Assembly: GCF_003858645.1 (NCBI RefSeq)
Contig: NZ_RQJP01000003.1
Coordinates: 248,001 to 312,000, forward strand
Reading direction: 5' to 3'
DNA length: 64,000 nucleotides
From: Larkinella knui
GTDB taxonomy: Bacteria; Bacteroidota; Bacteroidia; Cytophagales; Spirosomataceae
The notes beneath the pieces were generated by a model. The model saw only the letters and a program-made list of their open reading frames with translations, did no database searches and had not been told where the DNA came from. A program made the translations under genes and the position numbers. This document shows positions 1 to 7,487 of the stretch, in pieces (the stretch's first letter is position 1; every line of letters starts with the position of its first letter).

Positions 1-1
1 G

Positions 2-190
2 GTACTGACCTCCAACTACATTCCGGAAAACCCGATTTTCTTCAGCCACTGCCTGTTTGTGCCCATCACCGAACAGCAGAAAACCGACGAGCAGGTGGAA
101 GCCTTCGCACGGTTCAAAGACATCGAGCAGGACGGTTTGTCGTTTGTGACGCTGGAAATGCTGAAATACCGGGCGCTGGTAGAAGCCAAG
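2..190 (+). pseudogene. C-terminal fragment of a primase/helicase-like mobile-element protein
   Basis: The frame is open from the window edge and gives about 62 residues of uninterrupted protein before it runs into insertion-sequence DNA near position 187. The pattern (TSNYIPENPIFFSHCLFV, then QVEAFARFKDIEQDGLS and a leucine-rich LEMLKYR stretch) resembles the end of the ATPase domain in DUF927/VirE-like primase-helicases carried by Bacteroidota mobile elements, where the FSxC segment holds the arginine finger; here that position is His. The frame stays open to 304, but those codons are antisense to transposase DNA. The family call rests on pattern memory and is uncertain; the interruption is clear. 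Confidence 0.4.
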
Positions 191-561
191 GCTTTCAACC
201 GCTTAGAGAATGTTTCTAAATCATGCCATAACCAGATGCTGCGGACTCCACCAGGTGAAATCACGATGGCTTATTTTTTCAACTCGTTCGATACCCGGAG
301 TTGACCCAAAGCGGGTTGTTCAATAGCCATCTTCAGAACAGCCTGCTCAATGGATTCTTCGACGCGATTTTTCGGGCATGGCTTGCGACGGCTCATTTCT
401 TGAAGTGCCATCTCACCGCCTTGGTTGTAAAGTTCTTTAAAGCGGTAGAAACTATCCCGCGAATAGCCCATAATGCGGCAGGCTTTCGAGACATTTTGAA
501 GTTGATCGGCCAAGTTGAGAATGCCCAACTTGTTCTTGATGATCTTCTCTTGTGTTGTCAT
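187..561 (-). pseudogene. IS481-family transposase, N-terminal remnant with internal stop
   Basis: The ATG at 561 opens an HTH-type transposase N terminus ([20 protein letters not shown], then [20 protein letters not shown]), which reads through ...[12 protein letters not shown] and meets TAA at 271-273. The same frame continues after the stop with ISPGGVRSIWL and LETFSKRLKAL, the usual continuation in IS481 transposases, where a Gln follows ELKK. The stop is therefore best read as a CAA to TAA change. Homology ends near 187. The rest of the helix-turn-helix linker and the whole DDE domain are missing, so no active enzyme can be made. Confidence 0.7.
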
Positions 562-620
562 TGGCTTAATCGTTGGTTTAAAGTTAGTAAACTTGTAAAC
601 TGTCAGATTAAGTCTTGACT
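187..620 (-). mobile_element. Truncated IS481-family insertion sequence
   Basis: This remnant carries one end of the element and the first third of its transposase. The outer end is probably the segment at about 601-622, about 40 bp upstream of the transposase start, but no second inverted repeat exists to prove it. The inner end stops at about position 187, where the sequence changes abruptly to the primase-like gene. The catalytic DDE core is absent, so the element cannot move by itself. Confidence 0.6.
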
Positions 621-645
621 AATTCATTTTATGCAAATTCATACC

Positions 646-1263
646 TCATTTAAAAATGCCTCTCGCTTTCAATACCCCTTCTTTCTTTACTTGAAATAAC
701 TCATCAACGTAAGCACCCATCAGGCAATATGCTCGGTTGTTTCTAATGGTAAAGTAAGGTTCAGGATACCACTTCTTGATATGTTCAACGTTTAAATAGC
801 TTACATCAAAGGAGACGGGTTCAGCAAATTCAAGCTTTACTGCTTTCAATGATTTACGATGGTAATCGTCAAATTTGTACGGATCTCCACAACTAGCCCA
901 TTTACCTTCTTTAGTTTTATAAACATCGAAATATTGATACTTTTCGTGAAACCACTTTTCATTGTGATTAGATACAAATAACAGCACATTGTCAAACTTT
1001 GAAAACGCAGGCGTACCCATGTGGTCGTATGCTTCAAAGTCAATTGTGTTTTTTTGATAGCTGCCGTATACCTGCTGAACTACTTTATATTTAGCCTTAA
1101 ACGCTTCATTAAACGGTATTTGACCTTTAACCACCTTGGGTTCGAATTTATCAACCTTGATTTTCTGACCAACGAAGACAAATAAACTGTCTGATTGCTC
1201 TTGCCCAAAAACTGATTGTAAACAAAATAAAGCTAAAAGCAGAGATTTCATCAAGAGTCTCAT
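646..1263 (-). CDS. Hypothetical exported protein, AT-rich
   Basis: I do not recognise the family. The frame opens at a TTG at 1308, but ATG at 1263 (MRLLMKSLLLALFCLQSVFG) gives a clean Sec signal peptide cut before QEQSDS, and ATG at 1251 is an alternative. The mature part, about 185 residues, is rich in aromatic and charged residues (WFHEKYQYFDVYKTKEGKW, KKWYPEPYFTIRNN) with no catalytic motif, which suggests a small periplasmic beta-rich protein. Its base composition is clearly more AT-rich than the genes from 1915 onwards, as in the rest of the 300-1880 patch, so it probably arrived by transfer. A signal-peptide-bearing immunity or lifestyle protein is possible but unsupported. Confidence 0.6.
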   Translation of the reverse strand: MRLLMKSLLLALFCLQSVFGQEQSDSLFVFVGQKIKVDKFEPKVVKGQIPFNEAFKAKYKVVQQVYGSYQKNTIDFEAYDHMGTPAFSKFDNVLLFVSNHNEKWFHEKYQYFDVYKTKEGKWASCGDPYKFDDYHRKSLKAVKLEFAEPVSFDVSYLNVEHIKKWYPEPYFTIRNNRAYCLMGAYVDELFQVKKEGVLKARGIFK

Positions 1264-1300
1264 ATAACTGTAATCGCTTGTTGCATAAGTAAAGGTTATG

Positions 1301-1480
1301 TTAATCAAGAGGAATAACTGACTGCCAATAGACTCCCATTTGACCTCTATTAGCTAGATTACTTTGTTTGAGTTGCTGAATGATAGAATCATAATCTAAT
1401 CTGTTTTTCAGCAATTGGTTAAGGTTTGCACAGTCCCTAAAGCGGTCAAACACACACTCCCAGTCTGCATAATAACTTAA
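1301..1480 (-). pseudogene. Short open frame without a start codon, likely the tail of the preceding broken gene
   Basis: Fifty-nine codons are open here (YADWECVFDRFRDC, then NQLLKNRLDYDSIIQQLKQS and GQMGVYWQSVIPLD), ending in TAA at 1301-1303. The only ATG is internal and late, and the frame starts by overlapping the stop of the frameshifted segment to its right. The amino-acid pattern is convincing for real protein: amphipathic helix, no low complexity. It is either the C terminus of the gene at 1478-1870 after a second frameshift or a start-less fragment. The family is unknown. Confidence 0.35.
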
Positions 1481-1870
1481 TCAATTTCGTTCTGACCAAT
1501 CTGATTGTTTAGGATATCTATAATTCGCTTCTCTACTTGTGGATCAAGGTCATTAATACCGCTCAGGGAAGAAGGCGTACCATTAGCCTCGTATCAGCGC
1601 TTCGCTGTCCTCTTGGGCAAGATCAGCATAGTGACTGTGCACTTGTTTGTAGGCATCAAATATGCTCCCTGCCTCTAGTTGATCTGTTTTTTCTTCTATC
1701 GAACCTTGAGTATTGTTGACATGAAGCAGCAGCTTTCCTTCCATTTGCTCTAACTCATTTATTGTCATGTTAAGAGTTCTATAATCAGCAATTATGTTAA
1801 TTAATGATCCAATGTAAAAAAGATTGGATGACTTTTTTGCAATTACTCGTTTAATTCTGTCCTGTCGCAT
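1478..1870 (-). pseudogene. Small hypothetical helical protein split by a frameshift
   Basis: ATG at 1870 (MRQDRIKRVIAKKSSN) begins a helical protein with repeated acidic and glutamine-rich segments (INELEQMEGKLLLHVNNTQG, QLEAGSIFDAYKQVHSHYAD). The frame stops at 1583 just after EALIRG. Shifting by one base near 1590 restores a protein-like continuation, ANGTPSSLSGINDLDPQVEK followed by RIIDILNNQIGQNEID, that ends at about 1477-1479. A one-base indel in a formerly longer gene explains this best; a sequencing error would look the same. The function is unknown. The upstream boundary at about 1870-1880 is the edge of the AT-rich inserted patch. Confidence 0.4.
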
Positions 1871-1914
1871 CGCCCCCAAATACCCCAGTTTCGCCGGAAA
1901 CTAGCTGACACCCG

Positions 1915-2373
1915 ATGCTTTCCGGCGATTTTCTTTCCTACGTGGACTACTTCCGGCAGTGGGCCATTGCCCAGCCCGATCTGAAATTTTTCCTCTACGG
2001 CGGGGTCGAAAAAGGCATGGACTATGCCCGCTCCTTTCCCAACTTCGACTATCCGATGGCCTGGCTCGAACAGCCCATCATCCTGCCCGGCGATAACTTT
2101 GCCGCCAACCACATGGCCGTCTACAAAACCGGCCTGTCGGTGCTGGTGCAGGCTCCGCTCGACGACAACGACGCCCAGGTGGCCGCCTACGGCCAGTCGT
2201 TCCGGATCATGCTGGCGCTGCTGAAAAAGCTGCGGCTGGATAAGCGCAGTAAAACCATTCTGTGCGATCTCAACAGCATCCGGCTCGAAGCCGTCAGCCT
2301 GCTGTGGGTCGATTCGCACTATGGCTGGCGCATGGAGCTGAATGTGGAAATGAACCTCAACGAATTCCTGTAG
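1915..2373 (+). CDS. Hypothetical protein, possibly phage- or element-derived
   Basis: This is a 152-residue protein with no signal peptide or membrane segment. It has a compact alpha/beta look: FLYGGVEKGMDYARSFPNFD, a strand pair MAVYKTGLSVLVQAP, a long helix FRIMLALLKKLRL, and a final acidic strand MELNVEMNLNEFL. The pattern recalls small tail-completion-type proteins in phage-like clusters, but no other structural gene is present, so that is only a guess. GC content matches the primase-like fragment at 2-190 rather than the AT-rich patch between them, so these two may be the old flanks of one element. The ATG follows an in-frame TGA at 1906-1908. Confidence 0.5.
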   Translation: MLSGDFLSYVDYFRQWAIAQPDLKFFLYGGVEKGMDYARSFPNFDYPMAWLEQPIILPGDNFAANHMAVYKTGLSVLVQAPLDDNDAQVAAYGQSFRIMLALLKKLRLDKRSKTILCDLNSIRLEAVSLLWVDSHYGWRMELNVEMNLNEFL

Positions 2374-2522
2374 CCCTAGCCACCCTGACCCACTACCCGG
2401 TCCACCTGACTGGCAACCCAACCAGGCAGTTGTTGACATACCATCCTTTTAAAAAAAAGTTGACCATCCGTTTTTACTAAACCAAAGTCCGATTTGACTA
2501 ACTCGCTTCGTTCGCCCAAGCC

Positions 2523-2530
2523 TACTTTTG
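2523..2530 (+). promoter_or_regulatory. Candidate -7 element for the oxidoreductase gene
   Basis: TACTTTTG matches the TAnnTTTG consensus of Bacteroidota primary-sigma promoters. It lies 21 bp upstream of the ATG at 2552. A TTTG at 2493-2496 is a few bases further away than the usual -33 element, so only the -7 match is good. Confidence 0.4.
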
Positions 2531-2551
2531 CTCCTCTAAATTACAGCTACT

Positions 2552-3487
2552 ATGCAAGCAATTGTTTTGAACCAAGCCGGCGGGGTAGACCAACTGACCT
2601 ACCAAGCCGTTGAAATGCCTGTACCGGAGGCCGGTGAACTCCTGGTGAAAGTAAAAGCCTTTGGCATTAACCCAATGGACTTTGTGGTCCGCAGCGATGA
2701 ACAAACGCTTACCGCCTTTCTAGGTACCCAACGACCCGCTATTCTGGGCTGGGATGTCGCTGGCGAAGTGGCCGGCATTGGGCCTGAGGTCAGTGGGTTT
2801 GAGTTGGGAGATGCCGTTTTCGCACTTAGTAACGGCCGAGCATACGCCGAGTACGTGACGGTGAGTGCTGCGGTGAGTGTTTATAAGCCCGCTTCCGTAA
2901 GCTACACCGAAGCAGCGGGCGTGCCTGTCGCGGCCATCACGGCCTGGCAAGCGCTGGTCAAAATAGGCCACATTAAGCCCGGCGACCGGGTGTTGATTCA
3001 GGCCGGAGCCGGGGGTGTGGGGCACTTTGCCATCCAACTAGCCAAGCACTTCGGCGCTTACGTGGCAACGACCGCTTCGGCTAAAAACCATGATTTCGTG
3101 CGTTCGCTGGGCGCGGATCAGGTCATTGACTACACCCAGGACGTGTTTGAGCAAGTGCTTCAGGAGGTAGACCTGGTGCTGGATACGCTGGGGGGCGAGA
3201 TTCGCGAGCGCTCCCTGGCTATCCTCAAACCGGGGGGTACGCTGGTCACCATCATTCCCCCTCTGTCCGAGGAGCTTGTTGACAAAGCCCAACAACAGGG
3301 CATACAGCTAACCTTGCTGATTGGTCAGTCCAGCACTGAAGATATGCAATCGCTCGCTAACCTGCTAGCCACGGGAGCACTCAAGGCCCATGTCTCAACC
3401 GTCTATTCGTTTGACCAAATTGCGCAAGCCCACCAAGCCATAGAAAGTAAACGAACGGTGGGCAAAATCGTTGTGGAGATACCCTAG
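2552..3487 (+). CDS. NADP-dependent quinone oxidoreductase-like MDR protein
   Basis: This 311-residue protein is a zinc-free medium-chain dehydrogenase/reductase. The N-terminal GroES-like domain (residues 1-115) has VKAFGINPMDFVVRSD and GWDVAGEVAGIG. The Rossmann domain carries the nucleotide-binding glycines in VLIQAGAGGVGHFAIQLAK at about 148-166. The cysteine cluster of zinc alcohol dehydrogenases is absent, as in quinone oxidoreductases and enoyl reductases. The expected reaction is NADPH-dependent reduction of a quinone or enone in the cytoplasm; the substrate cannot be told. An AraC-type regulator follows 12 bp downstream and is probably co-transcribed, so the enzyme may serve a detoxification response. 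Confidence 0.85.
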   Translation: MQAIVLNQAGGVDQLTYQAVEMPVPEAGELLVKVKAFGINPMDFVVRSDEQTLTAFLGTQRPAILGWDVAGEVAGIGPEVSGFELGDAVFALSNGRAYAEYVTVSAAVSVYKPASVSYTEAAGVPVAAITAWQALVKIGHIKPGDRVLIQAGAGGVGHFAIQLAKHFGAYVATTASAKNHDFVRSLGADQVIDYTQDVFEQVLQEVDLVLDTLGGEIRERSLAILKPGGTLVTIIPPLSEELVDKAQQQGIQLTLLIGQSSTEDMQSLANLLATGALKAHVSTVYSFDQIAQAHQAIESKRTVGKIVVEIP

Positions 3488-3499
3488 CTTGTTTGTCCT

Positions 3500-4417
3500 A
3501 TGTTCCAGCCCCCGCTTCGCTTTAAGACCATCAGCCAGTTTCATGCGGCCCGCCAGTTGCCCCCGCCCCAACACCCTTGCCTAAGTCTGATTGATGTAAC
3601 GGGCAGTACCCAGCCCCTGGCTGGTGAGCCCCTTCGCTTTGTTTTTGACTTCTATGCCATCGCTCTTAAGTCGATCTTAGGCGGTCAGCTACACTATGGC
3701 CAGCAGCCCTTTGACTTTGACAGCGGCATGATGGGCTTCTCAGCGCCGGGTCAGGTGATTAGCCTGGCCCGGCTTCCTGACCACTCATGGCAACAGGTCG
3801 GCTGGCTCTTGCTGGTCCACCCAGATTTTCTATGGGACACCCCTCTCGCTAAGAAAATAACCCACTATGAGTTCTTTAGCTATGCGGTCCATGAAGCGCT
3901 GTTTATCTCGGAAAGTGAACGAGCGGTTTTAACCAATCTTATCCTGGCCATCCAGCAGGAAACCCACCGGTCTATTGACGCCTTTAGCCAGGAAATCATT
4001 GTCGCTCAGGTGAGCACATTATTAGCTTACAGTGAGCGGTTTTACCAGCGCCAGTTTATCACTCGGCGACCCGTCAGTCATCAACTTCATGATCGGCTCA
4101 ATGGGTTACTGGATGCGCATTTTGCGGATGAGGCTCTGGCTACTCAAGGACTGCCTAGCGTGAGCCACTTGGCCCACCAGCTCCACGTTTCGCCCCATTA
4201 TTTATCGAGTTTATTACGCGCCTTGACCGGTTTGAACACCCAGCAGCACATCCATCTCAAACTGATCGAGAAGGCCAAAGAGTTGCTTTCCACTACCTCG
4301 CTGACACTCAGCGAAATCGCTTATCGGTTGGGCTTTGAACAGTTGGCCTCGTTCAGTAAATTATTTCGAACCAAGACCGCCGTTTCGCCCCTCGAGTTTC
4401 GTCGCTCATTCAACTAA
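3500..4417 (+). CDS. AraC-family transcriptional regulator
   Basis: This 305-residue protein has an N-terminal sensor region of about 190 residues and a C-terminal pair of helix-turn-helix motifs: first VSHLAHQLHVSPHYLSSLLR, then LTLSEIAYRLGFEQLASFSK and the family signature FRTKTAVSPLEFRR. The architecture matches AraC regulators of small-molecule responses. It begins 12 bp after the oxidoreductase gene, so the two likely form an operon and the protein may control that operon. The ligand is unknown. No operator could be assigned to it with confidence. Confidence 0.88.
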   Translation: MFQPPLRFKTISQFHAARQLPPPQHPCLSLIDVTGSTQPLAGEPLRFVFDFYAIALKSILGGQLHYGQQPFDFDSGMMGFSAPGQVISLARLPDHSWQQVGWLLLVHPDFLWDTPLAKKITHYEFFSYAVHEALFISESERAVLTNLILAIQQETHRSIDAFSQEIIVAQVSTLLAYSERFYQRQFITRRPVSHQLHDRLNGLLDAHFADEALATQGLPSVSHLAHQLHVSPHYLSSLLRALTGLNTQQHIHLKLIEKAKELLSTTSLTLSEIAYRLGFEQLASFSKLFRTKTAVSPLEFRRSFN

Positions 4418-4621
4418 TTAATGAAGGGGATCAACCTGAACTGACTGCTCCTCAGCTCAAGGCTTACTAATCTACTGATTTCAGCAAATGCTCGTATCCG
4501 TTTACCCTGGGCATATCCAGGTCCAATAACACAAATGAAAGGAACACGTCAGGAAGACCCCTTTAAGCTCAGTTAATAGACTTTGCCCATCTTCAAAGAA
4601 AGTAACTTTACCGGGAAAGGT

Positions 4622-4633
4622 GAATTTGGTAAG
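4622..4633 (+). promoter_or_regulatory. Candidate AraC operator half-site upstream of the second regulator
   Basis: GAATTTGGTAAG ends 8 bp before the ATG at 4642. The identical 12-mer recurs at 5546-5557 and a 10/12 match at 5567-5578, so the same regulator could bind both sides of its own gene. A site this close to the start codon would suit autorepression. Its function is inferred from repetition only. Confidence 0.4.
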
Positions 4634-4641
4634 TTTGCTCC

Positions 4642-5547
4642 ATGTCAAAGCCCGAGGGTCTGCCCGAATTTTATCAGCACCACTTCCAAAACACCCCGGA
4701 TACCCGGCCAACAGACCTGGGGCAGGTCAACGTCTTTCGCCTGGAAGAGTCGCTGATCCTCGGCTCCGAGCCTGTGCAGTTCAGCCGTCGCGATTTTTAT
4801 AAAATCGCGCTGCTACACCACGGTCACAGTGTGTATCACTACGCCGACCAACGAGTAGAGGCAACTGGCCCCGCATTACTGTTGTTTAATCCGCAAATAC
4901 CGTACACCCGACAACTGCTCTCCGAGGAAATAACCGGCTTTTTTTGCATTCTTCGCAAAGACTTCTTTCAGGAACGCGGGATGACAAACCTCACCGAACA
5001 ACCTTTCTTCTGGCCCGGGAGCGTCCTTGTCTACCCCCTCACGGGTCCCCAAGCGGTAGAGGTGAGTGCCTTGTTCGAGAAAATGCTGACCGAACTCGTC
5101 TCCGACTACCTGTTCAAATACGACCTGCTGCGTACCTATGCCACTGAGTTGCTGCACTACACCCTCAAACTGCGGCCAGCCGATTCCAGTTACCAGCCTC
5201 CCGATGCCAAAGTGCGCCTAACGGCCTTGTTTTTAGAGTTGCTCGAACGGCAGTTTCCCATTGAGTCCCCCACCCAGCGGTTTGCCTTACGCTCGGCCCG
5301 CGATTTTGCCCAGCAGCTGGCCGTGCACCCCAACCACCTCAACCACTGTGTGCGGGCCACGACCGGCAAAACCACCACCGACCACATTGCTGCCCGCTTG
5401 AGCAGTGAAGCCAAAGCCCTGCTGCGGCACACGGACTGGAACATCGCCGAAGTAGGCTACAGTCTGGGGTTTGACGAGCCTGCGCATTTCAATTACTTCT
5501 TTAAAAAGCAAACCGGACTCGCGCCATCTGCTTTTCGGCGTCTTTGA
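4642..5547 (+). CDS. AraC-family transcriptional regulator
   Basis: This 301-residue protein has an N-terminal cupin-like sensor half (QFSRRDFYKIALLHHGHSVY, then a strand-rich region to about 150) and a C-terminal AraC domain: ARDFAQQLAVHPNHLNHCVR for the first helix-turn-helix and WNIAEVGYSLGFDEPAHFNY for the second, ending with TGLAPSAFRRL. Only about 19-20 percent of positions seem shared with the AraC protein at 3500, so they are not a recent duplication. The ATG at 4642 is preceded by a 12-bp repeat that also flanks the stop codon, suggesting autoregulation and control of the EthD-type gene downstream. Confidence 0.87.
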   Translation: MSKPEGLPEFYQHHFQNTPDTRPTDLGQVNVFRLEESLILGSEPVQFSRRDFYKIALLHHGHSVYHYADQRVEATGPALLLFNPQIPYTRQLLSEEITGFFCILRKDFFQERGMTNLTEQPFFWPGSVLVYPLTGPQAVEVSALFEKMLTELVSDYLFKYDLLRTYATELLHYTLKLRPADSSYQPPDAKVRLTALFLELLERQFPIESPTQRFALRSARDFAQQLAVHPNHLNHCVRATTGKTTTDHIAARLSSEAKALLRHTDWNIAEVGYSLGFDEPAHFNYFFKKQTGLAPSAFRRL

Positions 5548-5578
5548 ATTTGGTAAGTATCCCTGTGAATTCGGTAAA
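5546..5578 (+). promoter_or_regulatory. Tandem 12-bp direct repeat, candidate AraC operator
   Basis: GAATTTGGTAAG (5546-5557) and GAATTCGGTAAA (5567-5578) lie 21 bp apart, two helical turns, on the same face of the DNA. AraC-type proteins bind such direct repeats with two helix-turn-helix motifs per subunit. The pair starts inside the regulator stop codon and lies about 155 bp before the EthD-type gene at 5734, which is the likely target. Confidence 0.5.
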
Positions 5579-5733
5579 CAGCGGCAACGTCATCGACCGA
5601 CCTTTGCAATCGTTAAACGGGCCGCATGGTGGCAGAAGGTTTTCCTGAAGAGGGGCTTTGCGCTACTCCCAGTGCAGCGGTTTAACCCTGTTTATTCACC
5701 AGCATCCGCTTTGTGCGGGTCTCCACTTTTGCC

Positions 5734-6072
5734 ATGATAAAACTGCTTTTTACCCTGAAGCGCCGGGCCGGCATGAGCCAGCAGGCGTTTGAAGACTATC
5801 GCCGGGATGTGCATGTGCCGCTGCTACTAGCCATTCCCGAAGCACAGTACATGCGTCGATTCGTCGTCTCTTATCCCATACCCGCCCCTGGGTTTGGCGA
5901 GCCGAGTTACGATGCGGTTGTGGAAACTTGGTTTGACAGCCTGGATGACCTGAAGGCGTTGTTCTTTTCTGAAAACTTTCAGACCAAAGTTGAGCCCGAC
6001 CATTCGAACTTCCTCGACATGACACAAGGTGGGATACTCGTTTCCGAAGAACTCGTCCTTATTGAAGGATGA
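5734..6072 (+). CDS. EthD-domain protein
   Basis: This protein of about 112 residues has the ferredoxin-like EthD/ABM dimer fold: MIKLLFTLKRRAGMSQQAFE and YRRDVHVPLL match the first strand and helix, and VVETWFDSLDDLKALFFSEN the second half. EthD proteins are small cytoplasmic dimers associated with ring or ether degradation; their exact reaction is often unknown. An upstream GTG at 5713 is in frame, but ATG at 5734 fits the family start. It follows the AraC gene and the tandem operator-like repeat, so it is a plausible regulated output. Confidence 0.75.
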   Translation: MIKLLFTLKRRAGMSQQAFEDYRRDVHVPLLLAIPEAQYMRRFVVSYPIPAPGFGEPSYDAVVETWFDSLDDLKALFFSENFQTKVEPDHSNFLDMTQGGILVSEELVLIEG

Positions 6073-6338
6073 CAAGTGCCGATTGGTAAGACCGTCGCTT
6101 TATTTACATCGACCCCTGAATACCTACCCGGGCCAACCCTTTGTTTTGCGCCTTAGGGCGTCGGCGGGCGGTACATTTTCCACGAGACTCAAAGTTTGTG
6201 CTCATTCCAAATGGACTCTATTATTGGGGCGTATACGTTCCCGGCGACACCGTACCTAAGAATTTGGCGGTGTTTTGGGGTGGTTCGGACATTAAAATCT
6301 TCACTTTTCTTTGCCATTTTTGCGGATATGGCAAGAAT
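6073..6338. other. Intergenic region without recognised gene
   Basis: Between the EthD-type gene and the tmRNA terminator I see no protein with a credible start and composition. The frames on the plus strand that remain open are short and rich in Arg, Ser and His, as in non-coding DNA. No promoter or repeat stands out. Confidence 0.4.
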
Positions 6339-6369
6339 AAGCCCTGTAAATCAAGTATTTACAGGGCTT
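6339..6369 (-). terminator. Terminator-like stem-loop after tmRNA
   Basis: AAGCCCTGTAAA (6339-6350) pairs with TTTACAGGGCTT (6358-6369), a 12-bp perfect stem with a 7-nt loop, starting 7 bp beyond the tmRNA 3' end. The following minus-strand sequence TTATTCTTG is only moderately U-rich. Confidence 0.65.
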
Positions 6370-6376
6370 TGAGAAG

Positions 6377-6745
6377 TGGAGACGCAGGGAGTCGAACCCT
6401 GGTCCAGACAAGGAAACCGTCGTGCTTTCTACATGCTTAGATGCGATTGGGATTGTCGGGAATCAGCCAGGCCCGCATCACGCCAGACCTCATCCGTAGG
6501 TGCTTGTGTCTTACTCGGCCGTTAACACCATAAACCGAGCCAGCGCTGCGAGTCGATGCCCCCTGATCCAGCCAGCAGCACGTAGGCCGGGGAGACAATG
6601 GCTATTGTTTAATCCTCCGGATTAAGCAGCCATGGCGTAGTTATATTCGCCAGTTATTGTGTGAAGGTTTGTTATACAGGAAATGCCCTCAACTCCCGGC
6701 ATGCTTACACGCAGCAACAACAAGCTGTCAATTCCGGTCGTCCCC
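6377..6745 (-). ncRNA. ssrA: Transfer-messenger RNA (tmRNA)
   Basis: tmRNA rescues stalled ribosomes and tags the unfinished protein for proteolysis. The 5' end GGGGACG (6745-6739) pairs with CGTCTCC at the 3' end (6384-6378), and the T-arm GGTTCGACTCC is clear. The tag frame is at 6651-6622: GGC GAA TAT AAC TAC GCC ATG GCT GCT TAA, giving GEYNYAMAA after the alanine carried by the RNA. This fits Bacteroidota tags, which end in YALAA or YAMAA. A CCA end is not encoded. The length of about 369 nt is normal. The transcript is probably processed, since the promoter lies about 25 bp before the mature 5' end. Confidence 0.95.
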
Positions 6746-6768
6746 AGAAACGTGTACAAATTGTAACG

Positions 6769-6776
6769 CAAAGGTA
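6769..6776 (-). promoter_or_regulatory. -7 promoter element of tmRNA
   Basis: Read on the minus strand this is TACCTTTG, a full match to TAnnTTTG. It ends 23 bp upstream of the mature tmRNA 5' end, consistent with a short leader removed by RNase P. It sits only 6 bp past the stop codon of the ferritin-like gene. Confidence 0.65.
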
Positions 6777-6782
6777 CAAAAA

Positions 6783-7412
6783 TTAGTTTTCCTTTCCTGC
6801 ATTGATTTTTTCCGTCGCCATCAGGCTCTTCAGCCAGGCCGTATACAACCCGGTTTCGATTGAAACCGCCCGCCCGGCGTGGGCTTGCCAGTCGCCGAAA
6901 AACGTTTCTATCTGCCGCAACATCTCGGCCAGGTGCCCCTCCTCTTCCACAATAATCGACCGGACGTTTACCTTGCTCCCGGCTTCGGTCAACACATCCT
7001 GATAAACCGGATAGAGCTCGTCGGCCCGCACCTCGATGGCATACGTCACCAGCAGATAGGCCGCGTATTTTAGTTCCGCTCCGGCCAATCCCAGCGTATC
7101 CTTCAAATACCGGCACACCTGCACATCGAGCCGGTTCAGGTAGGCGTGGCTGTCGTTCGGAGCCAGCAGATAAGCCGGTTCGTAAGTCGGGCAATCGGTT
7201 TCGGCCACTTTCTGAATCTGTTTTTTCAGATAATACGCATGCCGGGCTTCCTCAGCCGCGTGCTTGAGCATCAGCAAATCAACGGTGGTTTTGGGTTCAG
7301 CCGCCGAAATCTTGCGGGCACCGGTATTTTCCATCATCGACAGGGTATTCAGCCAGCGGGCGTGCAGCGAATCGTCGGCCACAATATGGGTTAACAGGTC
7401 TGTAAATTCCAT
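6783..7412 (-). CDS. Ferritin-like di-iron protein
   Basis: This protein of about 209 residues is almost all helical. Metal-ligand-like residues are spaced as in a four-helix ferritin-like bundle: Glu in MMENTGARK, the pair in AAEEARHAYY, Glu in AIEVRADELYP, and EEEGHLAEM near the end, so two ExxH units are visible. An upstream GTG at 7463 is in frame, but a TATCTTTG promoter at 7444-7437 would exclude it from the transcript, so ATG at 7412 (MEFTDLLTH) is chosen. The substrate is unknown; oxidation, oxygen scavenging or RNA/lipid modification are all possible in this superfamily. Confidence 0.7.
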   Translation of the reverse strand: MEFTDLLTHIVADDSLHARWLNTLSMMENTGARKISAAEPKTTVDLLMLKHAAEEARHAYYLKKQIQKVAETDCPTYEPAYLLAPNDSHAYLNRLDVQVCRYLKDTLGLAGAELKYAAYLLVTYAIEVRADELYPVYQDVLTEAGSKVNVRSIIVEEEGHLAEMLRQIETFFGDWQAHAGRAVSIETGLYTAWLKSLMATEKINAGKEN

Positions 7413-7436
7413 CCAAAAATTCGAATTGATATCCTG

Positions 7437-7444
7437 CAAAGATA
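7437..7444 (-). promoter_or_regulatory. -7 promoter element of the ferritin-like gene
   Basis: The minus strand reads TATCTTTG, a full TAnnTTTG match, 24 bp before the ATG at 7412. It decides the start codon, since the only upstream candidate start lies before it. Confidence 0.6.
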
Positions 7445-7479
7445 CGGCACAGGCTTGGGTCACGGACCGTTTTTTTTCG

Positions 7480-7487
7480 TACTTTTG
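7480..7487 (+). promoter_or_regulatory. -7 promoter element of the ThuA fusion gene
   Basis: TACTTTTG matches TAnnTTTG and lies 82 bp before the ATG at 7570. A TTG at 7455-7457, 22 bp upstream, is a reasonable -33 element. It is back to back with the minus-strand promoter at 7437-7444, 35 bp away. Confidence 0.55.

Noticed and set aside
1-2400. Idea of a prophage or defence island at the left end
   Set aside because: Only fragments and one unrecognised small gene are present; no integrase, capsid, portal, nuclease or defence-type domain was seen.
1843-2439. Minus-strand open frame of 198 codons
   Set aside because: It is antisense to the 152-residue gene at 1915 and crosses the AT-rich junction; its composition (Gly/His/Val/Arg) is typical of a shadow.
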